A stretch of DNA of 64,000 nt. Source: Prosthecodimorpha staleyi (lineage in GTDB: Bacteria; Pseudomonadota; Alphaproteobacteria; Rhizobiales; Ancalomicrobiaceae). Every line of letters begins with the position of its first letter. Within the stretch, counting starts at the first letter, position 1. Location: NCBI RefSeq assembly GCF_018729455.1, contig NZ_JAHHZF010000001.1, positions 616,591 through 680,590 of the forward strand, given 5' to 3'. Of the stretch, positions 45,279 through 54,034 are shown in pieces. The position numbers and the translations under genes are program-made. The notes beneath the pieces are model-generated. The model did no database searches and was not told where the DNA came from. It saw only the letters and a list, made by a program, of their open reading frames with translations.

Positions 45279-46805
45279 ATGCGTCTCTCGGTCCGACATT
45301 CGCTGATGATCGGCATGGGCGTTCTGGTCGGCCTGATCATCGTCCAGGCGCTGGTCGGCATCGGCGTGCTCGAGACCGGCCGCCAGTCCACCCGCCAGAT
45401 CGTCAGTGACGCGATCCCGTCGATCCGCCTGCTCGGCGAGGTCAATCTTCAGGCGACCCGCCACCGGCTGCGCACCGCCCGGCATATTCTGAATGACGAC
45501 CCGGCGGTCAAGACCCGGATCGAACAGCAACTGGCCGAGGCCGAGGCCGCGCTCGATCGGCTCTTCGCGGATTTCGAGGCGCTGCCGGCGACGCCGAGCG
45601 AGATTGAAACCTGGCGCCTGTTCCGCAGCGAGTGGGCGCAGTATCTCGATCTCCAGCAGCAGGCGATCCGGGAAAGTCGCAGGGGTGCGAAGGAGGCGGC
45701 CACCGAGACGATCGAAAGACAGAGGGACGACTTTCTGGAAGCGGTCGAACGGCTTCGGGGCATGATCCAGGGTCAGGACAGCTACGTCGTACATGAACTG
45801 AACGGAATCGAACAGCGTTTCGACTTTGCCCTGATCGGCTTTGTGGCCCTGTCCGCGGCTGCCTTTCTGTTCGCGCTCGGTGCATGGAAGCTGTTCGTGA
45901 CCCGCACCGTGGTCGCGCTCGATCAGATGACCACGGCGATGCGCGAGATCGCCTCCGGCAGGCTCAACGTGCCGGTACCGGCGCCGGAGCGCCACGACGA
46001 GATCGGCGCGATGGCCGAAGCCCTGTGCATCTTCCGCGACAGTCTTGTCGAGACGGCGAAACTGCGCGCCCAGCAGATCGAGATGGATGCGGCCAATTTG
46101 CGCCTGATGAGCGAAGTCCAGGAAGCCCTCTCGGTCCATGCTGCCCGCCTTGACGCGGAGGTCGCCGAGAAGACCGGCGAGCTTGCCGACCGGGAACGCG
46201 AGATCGTCTGGCGCCTGTCGCGGGCGACCGACCGGCGCGACACCGATACCGGCGACCATATCGTCCGCATGTCGCGCGTCTGCGGCATCATTGCGGAGGG
46301 GCTGGGCCTTCCCGACGAGGAAGCCCGGATGATCGAGATCGCGGCGCAGATGCACGATGTCGGCAAGGTCGGCATTCCGGACGACATCCTGTTCAAGCCC
46401 GGCAAGCTGACCGCGGAAGAACGCGCCGTGATGGAAACCCATGTCCTGCTCGGCTGGCAGATCCTGAAGGGCTCCAAGTCGCCGCTGATCCAGCTCGCGG
46501 CCGACATCGCCTACAGCCACCACGAACGCTGGGACGGCAACGGCTACCCGAATCGGCTCGCCGGCGACGCGATTCCGCTGGCCGGCCGCATCGCCGCGCT
46601 GGCCGACGTGTTCGACGCCCTGGTTTCCGAGCGCCCCTACAAGAAGGCTTGGCCGCTCGACGAGGCGCGCGCCTTCATCGAGGCCAATGCCGGCGAACAT
46701 TTCGACCCCGACTGCGTCGTCGCCTTCCTGGCACGCTGGGACGAGATCGCCGCCGTGATCGATCCCCCGCCCAGCACGACCACGAACGCCTCGATCGCCG
46801 CCTGA
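45279..46805 (+). CDS. membrane-bound HD-GYP domain protein, probable cyclic di-GMP phosphodiesterase
   Basis: A 508-residue inner-membrane protein. Residues 1-35 hold a first membrane segment, a helical periplasmic sensor of the four-helix-bundle kind follows (about 35-180), then a second membrane segment, a HAMP domain (about 205-260) and a short coiled coil. The HD-GYP domain (about 310-490) is intact: TGDHIVRMSRVC, the metal-binding QMHDVGKVGIPD, HHERWDGNGYP with the GYP triad, and ALADVFDAL. It should degrade cyclic di-GMP in response to a periplasmic or membrane signal. It lies just left of a genomic island that carries further cyclic di-GMP genes. Confidence 0.93.
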   Translation: MRLSVRHSLMIGMGVLVGLIIVQALVGIGVLETGRQSTRQIVSDAIPSIRLLGEVNLQATRHRLRTARHILNDDPAVKTRIEQQLAEAEAALDRLFADFEALPATPSEIETWRLFRSEWAQYLDLQQQAIRESRRGAKEAATETIERQRDDFLEAVERLRGMIQGQDSYVVHELNGIEQRFDFALIGFVALSAAAFLFALGAWKLFVTRTVVALDQMTTAMREIASGRLNVPVPAPERHDEIGAMAEALCIFRDSLVETAKLRAQQIEMDAANLRLMSEVQEALSVHAARLDAEVAEKTGELADREREIVWRLSRATDRRDTDTGDHIVRMSRVCGIIAEGLGLPDEEARMIEIAAQMHDVGKVGIPDDILFKPGKLTAEERAVMETHVLLGWQILKGSKSPLIQLAADIAYSHHERWDGNGYPNRLAGDAIPLAGRIAALADVFDALVSERPYKKAWPLDEARAFIEANAGEHFDPDCVVAFLARWDEIAAVIDPPPSTTTNASIAA

Positions 46806-46897
46806 GCACCGCTATCGCCGAACCGGCCGCGCGCCGCCGACCGGACCGGCTGCGCGCCGCCGAAGACCCCAGATCTTGTGGATTCAGCAGGCCCGGG

Positions 46898-46926
46898 TTG
46901 ACCCGCCCCGCCGCTCGGGCTAGGGG
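46898..46926 (+). promoter_or_regulatory. promoter of the truncated tRNA-Ser copy
   Basis: TTGACC (46898-46903) and TAGGGG (46921-46926) are 17 bases apart, immediately before the tRNA fragment. The same boxes and spacing precede the intact gene at 58950-58978. This left copy is probably the original chromosomal promoter, now reading into the island end. Confidence 0.5.
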
Positions 46927-46935
46927 CTTCACGTC

Positions 46936-46980
46936 GGAGCTGTGGCCGAGAGGCTGAAGGCGGCGGTTTGCTAAACCGTT
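46936..46980 (+). pseudogene. 5' half of a tRNA-Ser(GCT) gene (island left junction)
   Basis: Forty-five bases match the intact tRNA-Ser at 58988 with a single C/T difference at position 6. They cover the acceptor 5' strand, D arm and anticodon stem-loop with anticodon GCT at 46970-46972. The match stops abruptly after the anticodon stem, and the variable arm, T arm and acceptor 3' strand are missing, so this copy cannot give a functional tRNA. Confidence 0.9.
46942..46980. repeat. attL: left copy of the 39-base island attachment repeat
   Basis: Thirty-nine bases identical to 58994-59032. The repeat ends with the anticodon arm, whose 6-bp inverted repeat cggttt-gct-aaaccg is a typical strand-exchange core for tyrosine recombinases. 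The recombinase gene ends 53 bases to the right. Confidence 0.85.
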
Positions 46981-47032
46981 TGACTGATCCGAATGCGAGC
47001 CGTCTGGGCTCAAGCGATCCGGCGAGATTTCC

Positions 47033-47794
47033 TCAAGAATTCGACTGCATCGGCACAGTGCGAACCGCTTCACTGTGTGCTGGATTTTGGGCGACCCCGC
47101 ACGCGGACACTTCCTGGTCCGGGGTCAGGTGGGCGATGTAGATTTCCGTCGTCTTGACCGACGAATGCCCCAGGTGGCGCTGCACCGCGTAGAGAGACCA
47201 GCCGTCTCGCAGTCGATCGACGGCAAAGCAGTGCCGCAGAACGTGGAAACGGAAAGGGCGGAATTCTGTCTTCTCGCGCTGTGCCGAGTCCTGTGCTGCC
47301 CCCACGATGGCGACGAACCGGGCTGCGACGTTGGCAGAGCGCACCGGCTCGCCGTTCCGGTCCTCGTGCCAGAACACCCACTGGCAGCGTAGGCGACGCG
47401 GGATCGAGGCGAGGACGGCCAACGCCTCCGGCGACAGCGTGACGGTCCGCCGCTTCGAGCCCTTGCCGACGACCGAGAATTCACTTCCCCGGATCTGGGA
47501 CCATTTCGCGGAGACGATCTCCTCCTGCCGGCAGCCGGTAGCCCACGCGAAACGAATGACCGCGGCGAGATTGCCGGGCGCCCGCCTCGCCACCCGCTCG
47601 ATGTCGGCATCCGCCGGTAGGACGATCGGGTCCCGCCGCTCCTTCATGCGCTTCAGCCGCTCGAGCGCGGGATTCCCCTGCCGCCATTCCTCCGCGCACG
47701 CGAACTCCCGGACGGAAGAAAGCGCGGTCAGGTCGCGCCGGATCGTGGCGGCTGACGCGCCGGCTCGCTGCCGAGGGGCCACGATTGCGCTCAC
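47033..47794 (-). CDS. tyrosine recombinase/integrase, short N-terminus
   Basis: A 253-residue site-specific recombinase. All catalytic residues are visible: arginine in ATGCRQEEIVSAKW, lysine in GKGSKR, HxxR in HVLRH, histidine in LGHSSVKTT and the nucleophilic tyrosine in TEIYIAHLT. Only the end of the core-binding (SAM-like) domain precedes the catalytic domain. The start is a GTG, and a TGA stands in frame 9 bases upstream, so the protein may be 5'-truncated by a mutation rather than naturally short. It adjoins attL with its 3' end, the common island arrangement. Confidence 0.88.
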   Translation of the reverse strand: MSAIVAPRQRAGASAATIRRDLTALSSVREFACAEEWRQGNPALERLKRMKERRDPIVLPADADIERVARRAPGNLAAVIRFAWATGCRQEEIVSAKWSQIRGSEFSVVGKGSKRRTVTLSPEALAVLASIPRRLRCQWVFWHEDRNGEPVRSANVAARFVAIVGAAQDSAQREKTEFRPFRFHVLRHCFAVDRLRDGWSLYAVQRHLGHSSVKTTEIYIAHLTPDQEVSACGVAQNPAHSEAVRTVPMQSNS

Positions 47795-48012
47795 CGACGA
47801 TCACCGGGTGGACCACCGGGTCGAGCCGATCTTCAGGGTTCTGCCGATCGCTCCATGCACCCAATGGCACATCCCATCGAGCCAAGGGGACCTATCGCAC
47901 GTCGATCCGATGCGGATTGACAGCCGGTGCATTGGAAGGGTGGTTCGTCGGACCTCGGATGTGGCCAGTCACCAAGCGCGACCGACACATACCGCAAAAG
48001 GCCGCGAGTTGA

Positions 48013-48435
48013 TCAGTCACCCGGCGCGCTACGCGCTCTGGCTACGCCGCGGCTGCCGTCTCGCACAAGCGAACTGACCTCGCCGGGAAGCGCCATCGGA
48101 TCGAAGGGCTTGGTGATCACGCCGCAGGCGCCGAGGGCGAGATATTCCTGAACCTCGCTCGGCCGCACCCGCGCCGTGATGAGCACGATGGGCAGGCCGT
48201 CGAACTCGTGCATCGACCGCATGACCTTCATCGTGCTCGGTCCGTCCATGCCGGGCATCATCACGTCAAGCATCACCACGTCGGGCAAGTCCTGCAAGGC
48301 CTCTTCTATGGCCTCCCGGCCGGACCGGCAGCCGCGGACGGAGTGGCCCCCGACCATTTCGAGACTGAGCGTGGCGACGCTGAGGATGTCCTCCTCATCG
48401 TCGGCATAGACGATTCGAAGTGGCCGATCAGACAT
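48013..48435 (-). CDS. single-domain response regulator (CheY-like)
   Basis: A 140-residue stand-alone receiver. Acidic pocket YADDEED, phospho-acceptor aspartate in VVMLDVMMPGMDG (about residue 55), threonine in VLITARV and lysine in VITKPFD are intact. There is no output domain, so it may shuttle phosphate or act by protein contact. Its ATG has a good ribosome site (AAGGAG, 7 bases) inside the end of the hybrid kinase gene, which it overlaps by 8 bases, so the two are translated together. Confidence 0.93.
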   Translation of the reverse strand: MSDRPLRIVYADDEEDILSVATLSLEMVGGHSVRGCRSGREAIEEALQDLPDVVMLDVMMPGMDGPSTMKVMRSMHEFDGLPIVLITARVRPSEVQEYLALGACGVITKPFDPMALPGEVSSLVRDGSRGVARARSAPGD

Positions 48436-51400
48436 GGGCGAACTCCTTTTCCGCGCGGCGCGTTTCTTCCCTGGGGTCGGCGCCCCATTCTCGGCTGTGC
48501 ACCGCGAAGACCTCGGCGATATCCCGCAGTTCGTGGGGCAGGTGTGTCGCTGGCCCGCGCACCAATGGTATCGATCGCCAGCGCGCTTGGACTGCCAGCA
48601 CCGAGAGGGCCTGTTCGTCGGTCTCCGCCGGGTCGACGGCGACGAGATCGAAGGTTTCGGTCAGAAGCAGGCGTTGGGCAGTCGCAAGGCTGTCGACCCG
48701 GACGAGCGCCGCCCGACCGGCGAGCGCAGCCGCCGCGTACTCGCCAGCCGAGGCGTCGTCAGTGATATGGAGAATCCGAGGCAGGCCGCCATGCGAACGA
48801 AGTGTCGAGCGGACAAGGCTAATGAGCCCATCGGCATCGGCAACATCGAAGAGCCAGAAGGAACTTTCCCGCCATGCGGGAAGTGCGAGTTCGCCGACCG
48901 TGCCCTCCGCCGTCACGACGACGGTCGGGACTTTGCGGAGCCGCCCGGCCGCGATTTCGCGCTCCAGTACGTTACGGCAGTCCGGGTCCAGGAGGATTTC
49001 CGCGTCGACGATGAGGACGGCGACATCGACGGTGTCCAGGCGGGCCGCAATGTCGCCGGGCCGACGGGCGATCTCGCAATCCATCCCACCGCGGCCGATG
49101 GCGGCGGCCAGGAAACGCGCCATTGCCTCGTCGCGGGACAAGGCCAAAATCGTCGGAGCGGAATCCGCCGCTGGCGCGCCGGCCGGCACTTCGATCCCAG
49201 GGTCGGGGGCGAGCGGCAGATCAATCCAGAAAGTCGTCCCCCGTTCGACTTCGCTTTCGAAGCCGATCGAGCCGTCCATTCGCTCGATGAGTTGCTTGCT
49301 GATGTGCAGCCCGAGGCCGGATCCGCCCTTCTTGCGGGTGATGGCCGAGTCCGCCTGCGAGAACCGGGTGAAGATGCGCGACCGGAATTCGTCTGGTATT
49401 CCGGGCCCTTGATCGGAAACCGAAACGCGGATCAACGAACCGCGCCGTTCGACCGCTATTTCCACCGTCGCGTCGCGCGGCGAGAATTTCGCAGCATTGG
49501 ACAGGAGATTGGTCAGGACCTGGATGAATCGTCCGGCATCGACGATGACCGGCGCGCCGGTGACGGTGACGCGCTGACGTAGCGTCAGAGAGTGATGTTC
49601 CATCAGCACTTTGGTCGAAGCCGCCGCCTGCTCGACCAGAGCTGCGATTTCGAGCCGCTCCATGTCGAAGCGCATCAGGCCGGAACTGAGCTTGTCGAGG
49701 TCCAGAATGTCGTTGATCAGCGGCAGCAGGCGTTCACTGTTCTTGTGGGCGATTTCGACGAGTTGGGCCGCGCGCGCCGGCAAGGCGTTCACCATGGTCC
49801 CGAGGACGAGGCCGAGCGAACCGCGGATCGAGGTCAACGGCGTCCTGAGTTCGTGGCTGACCGTCGAAATGAATTCGCCCTTGAGCTGATCGATCTCTTT
49901 TCGGCCCGTGATGTCAACGAGTTGCACGATGAGATTGCGAGGCGTTCGGTCTGGCCCTCGCGCCAACGAAACGCTCTGTTGTGTCCAGATCGTCGCCCCG
50001 CACTTGTGCACATAGCGCTTCTCTATCTGGTAGGATGTGCATTCCTCCGCCATGAGCCGATACTGCTGGTCCAAATCGATCTTTATGTCGTCGGGGTGCG
50101 ACAGCATCATCAGATTGGTCTGCATCAACTCGTCCTGCGCGTAGCCGAAGAGGCCGCACAGTGCCGTATTGACCGTCAGCCATTTTCCCGTCGTGTCGAC
50201 CAGGGCCATGCCGATCGACGCCCACTGCATGGCGTCACGAAACGTCTCTTCGCTGGCGCGCAGCGCGGCCTCCGCTTCCCGGGCTCGTGTAACGTCGCGC
50301 GCGACGATGAGGATGCCGATGGGCTCGTTGGAGGGCGGCTCCCGCATCAGCCGGAGCGAGGCGTCGATCCAGACCCAGCGTCCATCCTTGTGGCGATAGC
50401 GCGCACTGATCGTCGCGCGCTCGCAGCCGCCGCGAACGCGCTCGAACACCGCACGCACGCCTTCGCAGTCGTCTGGATGGATCAGCGCCCAGGGCTGAAC
50501 GTCGAGCATTTCTTCAGGGGCGAGTCCGAGAATGTCGATAGAAGCGGGCGATACGTAGGTGCGGACCAGATTGAGATCCATCTGGACAACGAGATCGATC
50601 AGGTTCTCGGCGATCATCCGGTAGCGCGCCTCGCTTTCCGCGATGCGGATCTCGGCTCGCTTGCGATCGGTGATGTCCGAGATGACGCCGAGCACGAGCA
50701 GGCCATCGGGAGACGCGATGGGATTGAGGCCAAGTTCGACGGGGAAGGTCGAACCGTCCTTTCGCACACCGTTGAGATCTCGGCCGGCACCCATGCGGCT
50801 CGCTACGGGGTTGTTCATGTCGCCCTCACGCAGGTCGGCGTGGGCCTGCCATGCCGCCTCGGGGACGAGAGCTTCGACAAAAGCACCGACGAGTTCGTCG
50901 GGCGCATAGCCGAACATGCGCTCCGTCTCGGCGTTGACGAGCAGGATCTTGCCGGACCCGTCAGTGAGCGCGATGCCGGCCGGGCAGGCTTCGACGGCCA
51001 GCCGGAACTTGTCTTCCGTCAGCTTTCGTTCGGTTATGTCGGTGTGAGTGCCGATCATGCGGGTCGGTCGACCTTGGCCGTCACGCTCGATGATCCGACC
51101 ACGATCGTACATCCAGAGCCAGCGTCCATCCCTGTGGCGCATGCGGAATTCGCACTCGTAGAATTCGGACCCTCCGGCGATGTGCAGGTCGTCTGCCGCA
51201 ACGGCACGAGCGCGGTCATCGGGATGCATCAACTGCAGCCAAAGGCCCATATCGTCAGTGAGCTCGTGCTCGGCATAGCCGAGCATTCGTTTCCACATCG
51301 GCGAATAATAGGTCTTGCCGGACGTCCGGTCCTGGTCCCAGACGCCCTGGCTTGCACTCTCAAGTGCGAAGCTCCAGCGCTGCTCGGCGAGTGCGAGAGC

Positions 51401-52639
51401 CTGGCGCGATCGATGCAATTCGCTGAGATCCCGACAGATGCTGGAAAATCCGGTGACGATGCCGCGACCGTCCCGCACTGCCTCGATGCAGATCTCGCCC
51501 CAGAAGGGCTCGCCGCCCTTGCGCATCCAGCGTTGCTCGTGGGTGACCCTCCCGGAGTCCGAAGCCTCGGCGAGAAGCCGACCGGGCAGGCCCGCGACAC
51601 GGTCGTCGGGCAGGAAGAGGCAGGAATAGTGCCGGCCGATCACTTCAGCACCGGTATAGCCGAAGACGCCGGCGGTCTTGTTGCCCCAGGCCTCGATCCG
51701 GCCTGTCACGTCGAGGCGGTAGATGACGCTGTCCTGGACGCGGCCTATGAGATTCTCGATCTGCAGATTGCTGGCGATCAGTCGCTGGCGCTCGTTGCGA
51801 AGCTCGGTCAGAACGAGGCTCAGCGTCGTCGGCACAAGCACCATGAAGGACGCCGCCACCTCAACGGCGATTTCCGGTGCGCCGAGTTCGCCGGTGGTCG
51901 TGATCCACGGACCCTTTAGCCAGATGAGGTCGACGACTGCTGCTGCCGCGACGGCGACGAGCGAGGTCCCGAGCGGCGAAAGGCGACAGGCGGCGAGGAT
52001 AAGGGCAGCTGAGACGAAGATGAATGGATAGCCCAGGATCGTGCAGGCGATCCAGGCCACGGCCGAAACGAGGCCAGCTAGGCCGATCGCCCAGGGCCAT
52101 TCGGCGTCGCGGAACCGATGCCAAGCGGGCCTGTCGCCGAGGAGGGCGAGCGGCATCAGCGTTGAAGCCGCGGCGAGCGAGCCGGCGACCCATTGGAGAT
52201 AGGCGGTCTCGAACGGCGCTTCTTGCCGAAAGAACACGATTGTGGCCTCGAGGAGGCCAGCGATCGCCGGAACGGCGATCCCTGTGACGACGACCGCCTG
52301 CAGCAGCCGCCCGACCGAAATGGGCTCTCCGCGTACCGTCCGCAGGAGGTGGAGCCCGAGCAGAGAGGCGGCAATCTGCGGCAGGGATACGAGGAGGTGC
52401 AGGCCGGCCAGGTCCGGCTGTCCTCCCGCAAGCAGGCCCGCACTCTGCGCGAGGCCGCAGATCGGAATGCCGATGGGCCAGGACGCCGGCGTTTGCTTCG
52501 CCAGCAGAGCGACGACGGCGATGTCGCCGACCCACAGTGGCAGCGGTTCGCCGCTCGCGAACAGGCGCGTCAACAGAAGGTTCGCGACGAAGGCGAAGAC
52601 CCCCGAGGCTGCGAGCCAGGCGACATCCGCGCGTTTCAT
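48428..52639 (-). CDS. membrane hybrid histidine kinase, MASE1-like sensor, five PAS domains, two receiver-like domains
   Basis: About 1403 residues from the ATG at 52639, chosen because GGAG precedes it; an ATG eight codons upstream is possible. Residues 1-285 form about eight membrane segments of MASE1 type. Five PAS domains follow (about 293-413, 418-545, 547-672, 673-800, 800-925). The kinase core has the phosphorylated histidine in STVSHELRTPLTSIRG, the N box NLLSNAAKFSP and G boxes DQGPGIPDEF and GGSGLGLHISK. Two C-terminal receiver-like domains (about 1175-1290 and 1300-1390) keep an aspartate (LIVDAEI, VAVDPAE) but have lost most other receiver motifs. Likely the central sensor of the island's signalling genes, sandwiched between the receiver-PilZ gene and a lone receiver. 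Confidence 0.93.
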   Translation of the reverse strand: MKRADVAWLAASGVFAFVANLLLTRLFASGEPLPLWVGDIAVVALLAKQTPASWPIGIPICGLAQSAGLLAGGQPDLAGLHLLVSLPQIAASLLGLHLLRTVRGEPISVGRLLQAVVVTGIAVPAIAGLLEATIVFFRQEAPFETAYLQWVAGSLAAASTLMPLALLGDRPAWHRFRDAEWPWAIGLAGLVSAVAWIACTILGYPFIFVSAALILAACRLSPLGTSLVAVAAAAVVDLIWLKGPWITTTGELGAPEIAVEVAASFMVLVPTTLSLVLTELRNERQRLIASNLQIENLIGRVQDSVIYRLDVTGRIEAWGNKTAGVFGYTGAEVIGRHYSCLFLPDDRVAGLPGRLLAEASDSGRVTHEQRWMRKGGEPFWGEICIEAVRDGRGIVTGFSSICRDLSELHRSRQALALAEQRWSFALESASQGVWDQDRTSGKTYYSPMWKRMLGYAEHELTDDMGLWLQLMHPDDRARAVAADDLHIAGGSEFYECEFRMRHRDGRWLWMYDRGRIIERDGQGRPTRMIGTHTDITERKLTEDKFRLAVEACPAGIALTDGSGKILLVNAETERMFGYAPDELVGAFVEALVPEAAWQAHADLREGDMNNPVASRMGAGRDLNGVRKDGSTFPVELGLNPIASPDGLLVLGVISDITDRKRAEIRIAESEARYRMIAENLIDLVVQMDLNLVRTYVSPASIDILGLAPEEMLDVQPWALIHPDDCEGVRAVFERVRGGCERATISARYRHKDGRWVWIDASLRLMREPPSNEPIGILIVARDVTRAREAEAALRASEETFRDAMQWASIGMALVDTTGKWLTVNTALCGLFGYAQDELMQTNLMMLSHPDDIKIDLDQQYRLMAEECTSYQIEKRYVHKCGATIWTQQSVSLARGPDRTPRNLIVQLVDITGRKEIDQLKGEFISTVSHELRTPLTSIRGSLGLVLGTMVNALPARAAQLVEIAHKNSERLLPLINDILDLDKLSSGLMRFDMERLEIAALVEQAAASTKVLMEHHSLTLRQRVTVTGAPVIVDAGRFIQVLTNLLSNAAKFSPRDATVEIAVERRGSLIRVSVSDQGPGIPDEFRSRIFTRFSQADSAITRKKGGSGLGLHISKQLIERMDGSIGFESEVERGTTFWIDLPLAPDPGIEVPAGAPAADSAPTILALSRDEAMARFLAAAIGRGGMDCEIARRPGDIAARLDTVDVAVLIVDAEILLDPDCRNVLEREIAAGRLRKVPTVVVTAEGTVGELALPAWRESSFWLFDVADADGLISLVRSTLRSHGGLPRILHITDDASAGEYAAAALAGRAALVRVDSLATAQRLLLTETFDLVAVDPAETDEQALSVLAVQARWRSIPLVRGPATHLPHELRDIAEVFAVHSREWGADPREETRRAEKEFAHV

Positions 52640-52722
52640 AGGCACTCCGAAGCCACGGTTCATTGGTGGATCCGGCGACCACCGGGCCGGCCGGCGCGGC
52701 GAACCGGTTGGGCCGACGACGC

Positions 52723-53982
52723 TCACCCGGAGAGAAACTGAACGCCGAACTCGTTGTTGTATTGCCAGCACTTTCTCACCCGCCGGAGTGCGCCGGCGTC
52801 GGCGATCTTGAGGTGGAAGAATTCCGGCAGCGCGACGGCGCCCTCGACCTTGAGGCGTGCGCCACCCTCGGAAAGGTTGCGAACCACGCAATCGATCGTC
52901 GAGTTGAATTCGTTGAAGACGATCTTGCCAGGCTTTAGCGTCCGCCAACGCGGTTGCCGGCGCCGCTCACGCCCGGCCGTTTGGGCATCGTCCGTCTCCG
53001 CCATCCGATCCGCGTCGGCCGGGTCGCCCCAGCCGGCCATTCGGCTCGCCGCCTCCTCGGTCTCGGCCCGGATGCGCGCGGCATCGCTATCGATCTGGGC
53101 GAATGTGGCCGCAGCTGCGTCTCGATCACCGGGGATGCGGATCGTCCAGGTCACGACCGAGATTTGGAGTTGGACCGCATCGAGTTGGTGCGTGAAGGTC
53201 GCCTCGTGCCGAAGACGCATGCTGATGTCGTCGAGCACGGACTGGGACGGGTGCGTATCGATGACGGAAACGAAGAGATCACGGTCGCAGCGCCCGAGTG
53301 AATCCGCCGGCCGCACGCTCCCCCTGAGGCGAGCGGCAACCGCCCGCAGCATGCGGTCGGCGGCGACGATGCCGAACCGCTCGCAGATCGGCCGATACAT
53401 CGGAAAAAGGATGCCGACGGCGGCCAGAGGGCGTTCGCCCCGGTTGACCGCTATCGTCGAAAGCCTCTCGGTGAGAGCCCTGCGACTGTAGACGCCCGTG
53501 AGGTCGTCAAAGTCGGAATGGGCCCGCAGCCGCGCGAGCTCCTCGTGCCGGGCCGCTTCCTGGTCTCGACGGGCGATGGCACTGCGGATCGATCGCAGCA
53601 ATTCTTCCACCCGCAACGATCGCTTGAGGACATAGTCATCCACGCCGTTGCGGAAGGCCCGAATGATCGCCTTACCGCTTTCGTCCGCCGATACCATGAC
53701 GACGGGGGCGAGATCGGGAAAATGGCTTCGGAGCGTTTCGTACAGGTGCAGACCGCTTTCCTGCTCGAGATTGTAGTCGAGCAGGATGCAGTCCGGCATG
53801 CGCGCCCGAAGGCTTGTCATCGCAGCGGTGCTGTCCGCCGCGTCGACGACGTGCAACTTGCTCTGCCTCAGCAGCAGCGAGAGCTGCGCCCGGAAATCGT
53901 CGTCGTCGTCGACGACGCAGACCGTGCGGCCGTCAAGCGAGACAGTTTGTGCCGTTCCGATGCCGATCTGTCCCGTGAACAT
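52723..53982 (-). CDS. response regulator with degenerate GGDEF and C-terminal PilZ domain
   Basis: A 419-residue cytosolic protein. The receiver (about 15-135) is intact: VVDDDDDF, aspartate in CILLDYNL, VMVSADES and DDYVLKRS. A diguanylate cyclase-like domain (about 150-320) begins correctly (DDLTGVYSRRALTERL) but has GRCDRDLF where GGDEF should be, so it cannot make cyclic di-GMP. The C-terminal PilZ domain (about 335-419) has both binding motifs, RRQPR (RxxxR) and NLSEGG (D/NxSxxG). The protein is therefore best read as a phosphorylation-controlled cyclic di-GMP receptor. Second gene of the leftward operon. Confidence 0.9.
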   Translation of the reverse strand: MFTGQIGIGTAQTVSLDGRTVCVVDDDDDFRAQLSLLLRQSKLHVVDAADSTAAMTSLRARMPDCILLDYNLEQESGLHLYETLRSHFPDLAPVVMVSADESGKAIIRAFRNGVDDYVLKRSLRVEELLRSIRSAIARRDQEAARHEELARLRAHSDFDDLTGVYSRRALTERLSTIAVNRGERPLAAVGILFPMYRPICERFGIVAADRMLRAVAARLRGSVRPADSLGRCDRDLFVSVIDTHPSQSVLDDISMRLRHEATFTHQLDAVQLQISVVTWTIRIPGDRDAAAATFAQIDSDAARIRAETEEAASRMAGWGDPADADRMAETDDAQTAGRERRRQPRWRTLKPGKIVFNEFNSTIDCVVRNLSEGGARLKVEGAVALPEFFHLKIADAGALRRVRKCWQYNNEFGVQFLSG

Positions 53983-54034
53983 GTGACATCACCCGTTTTC
54001 TTCGCAGCCTGACCGACCGCGGCAACACCGCGCG

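Noticed and set aside
49592..51919. 775-codon plus-strand frame opposite the hybrid kinase
   Set aside because: The minus-strand frame encodes recognisable PAS and kinase domains with full motifs; the plus-strand frame has none.
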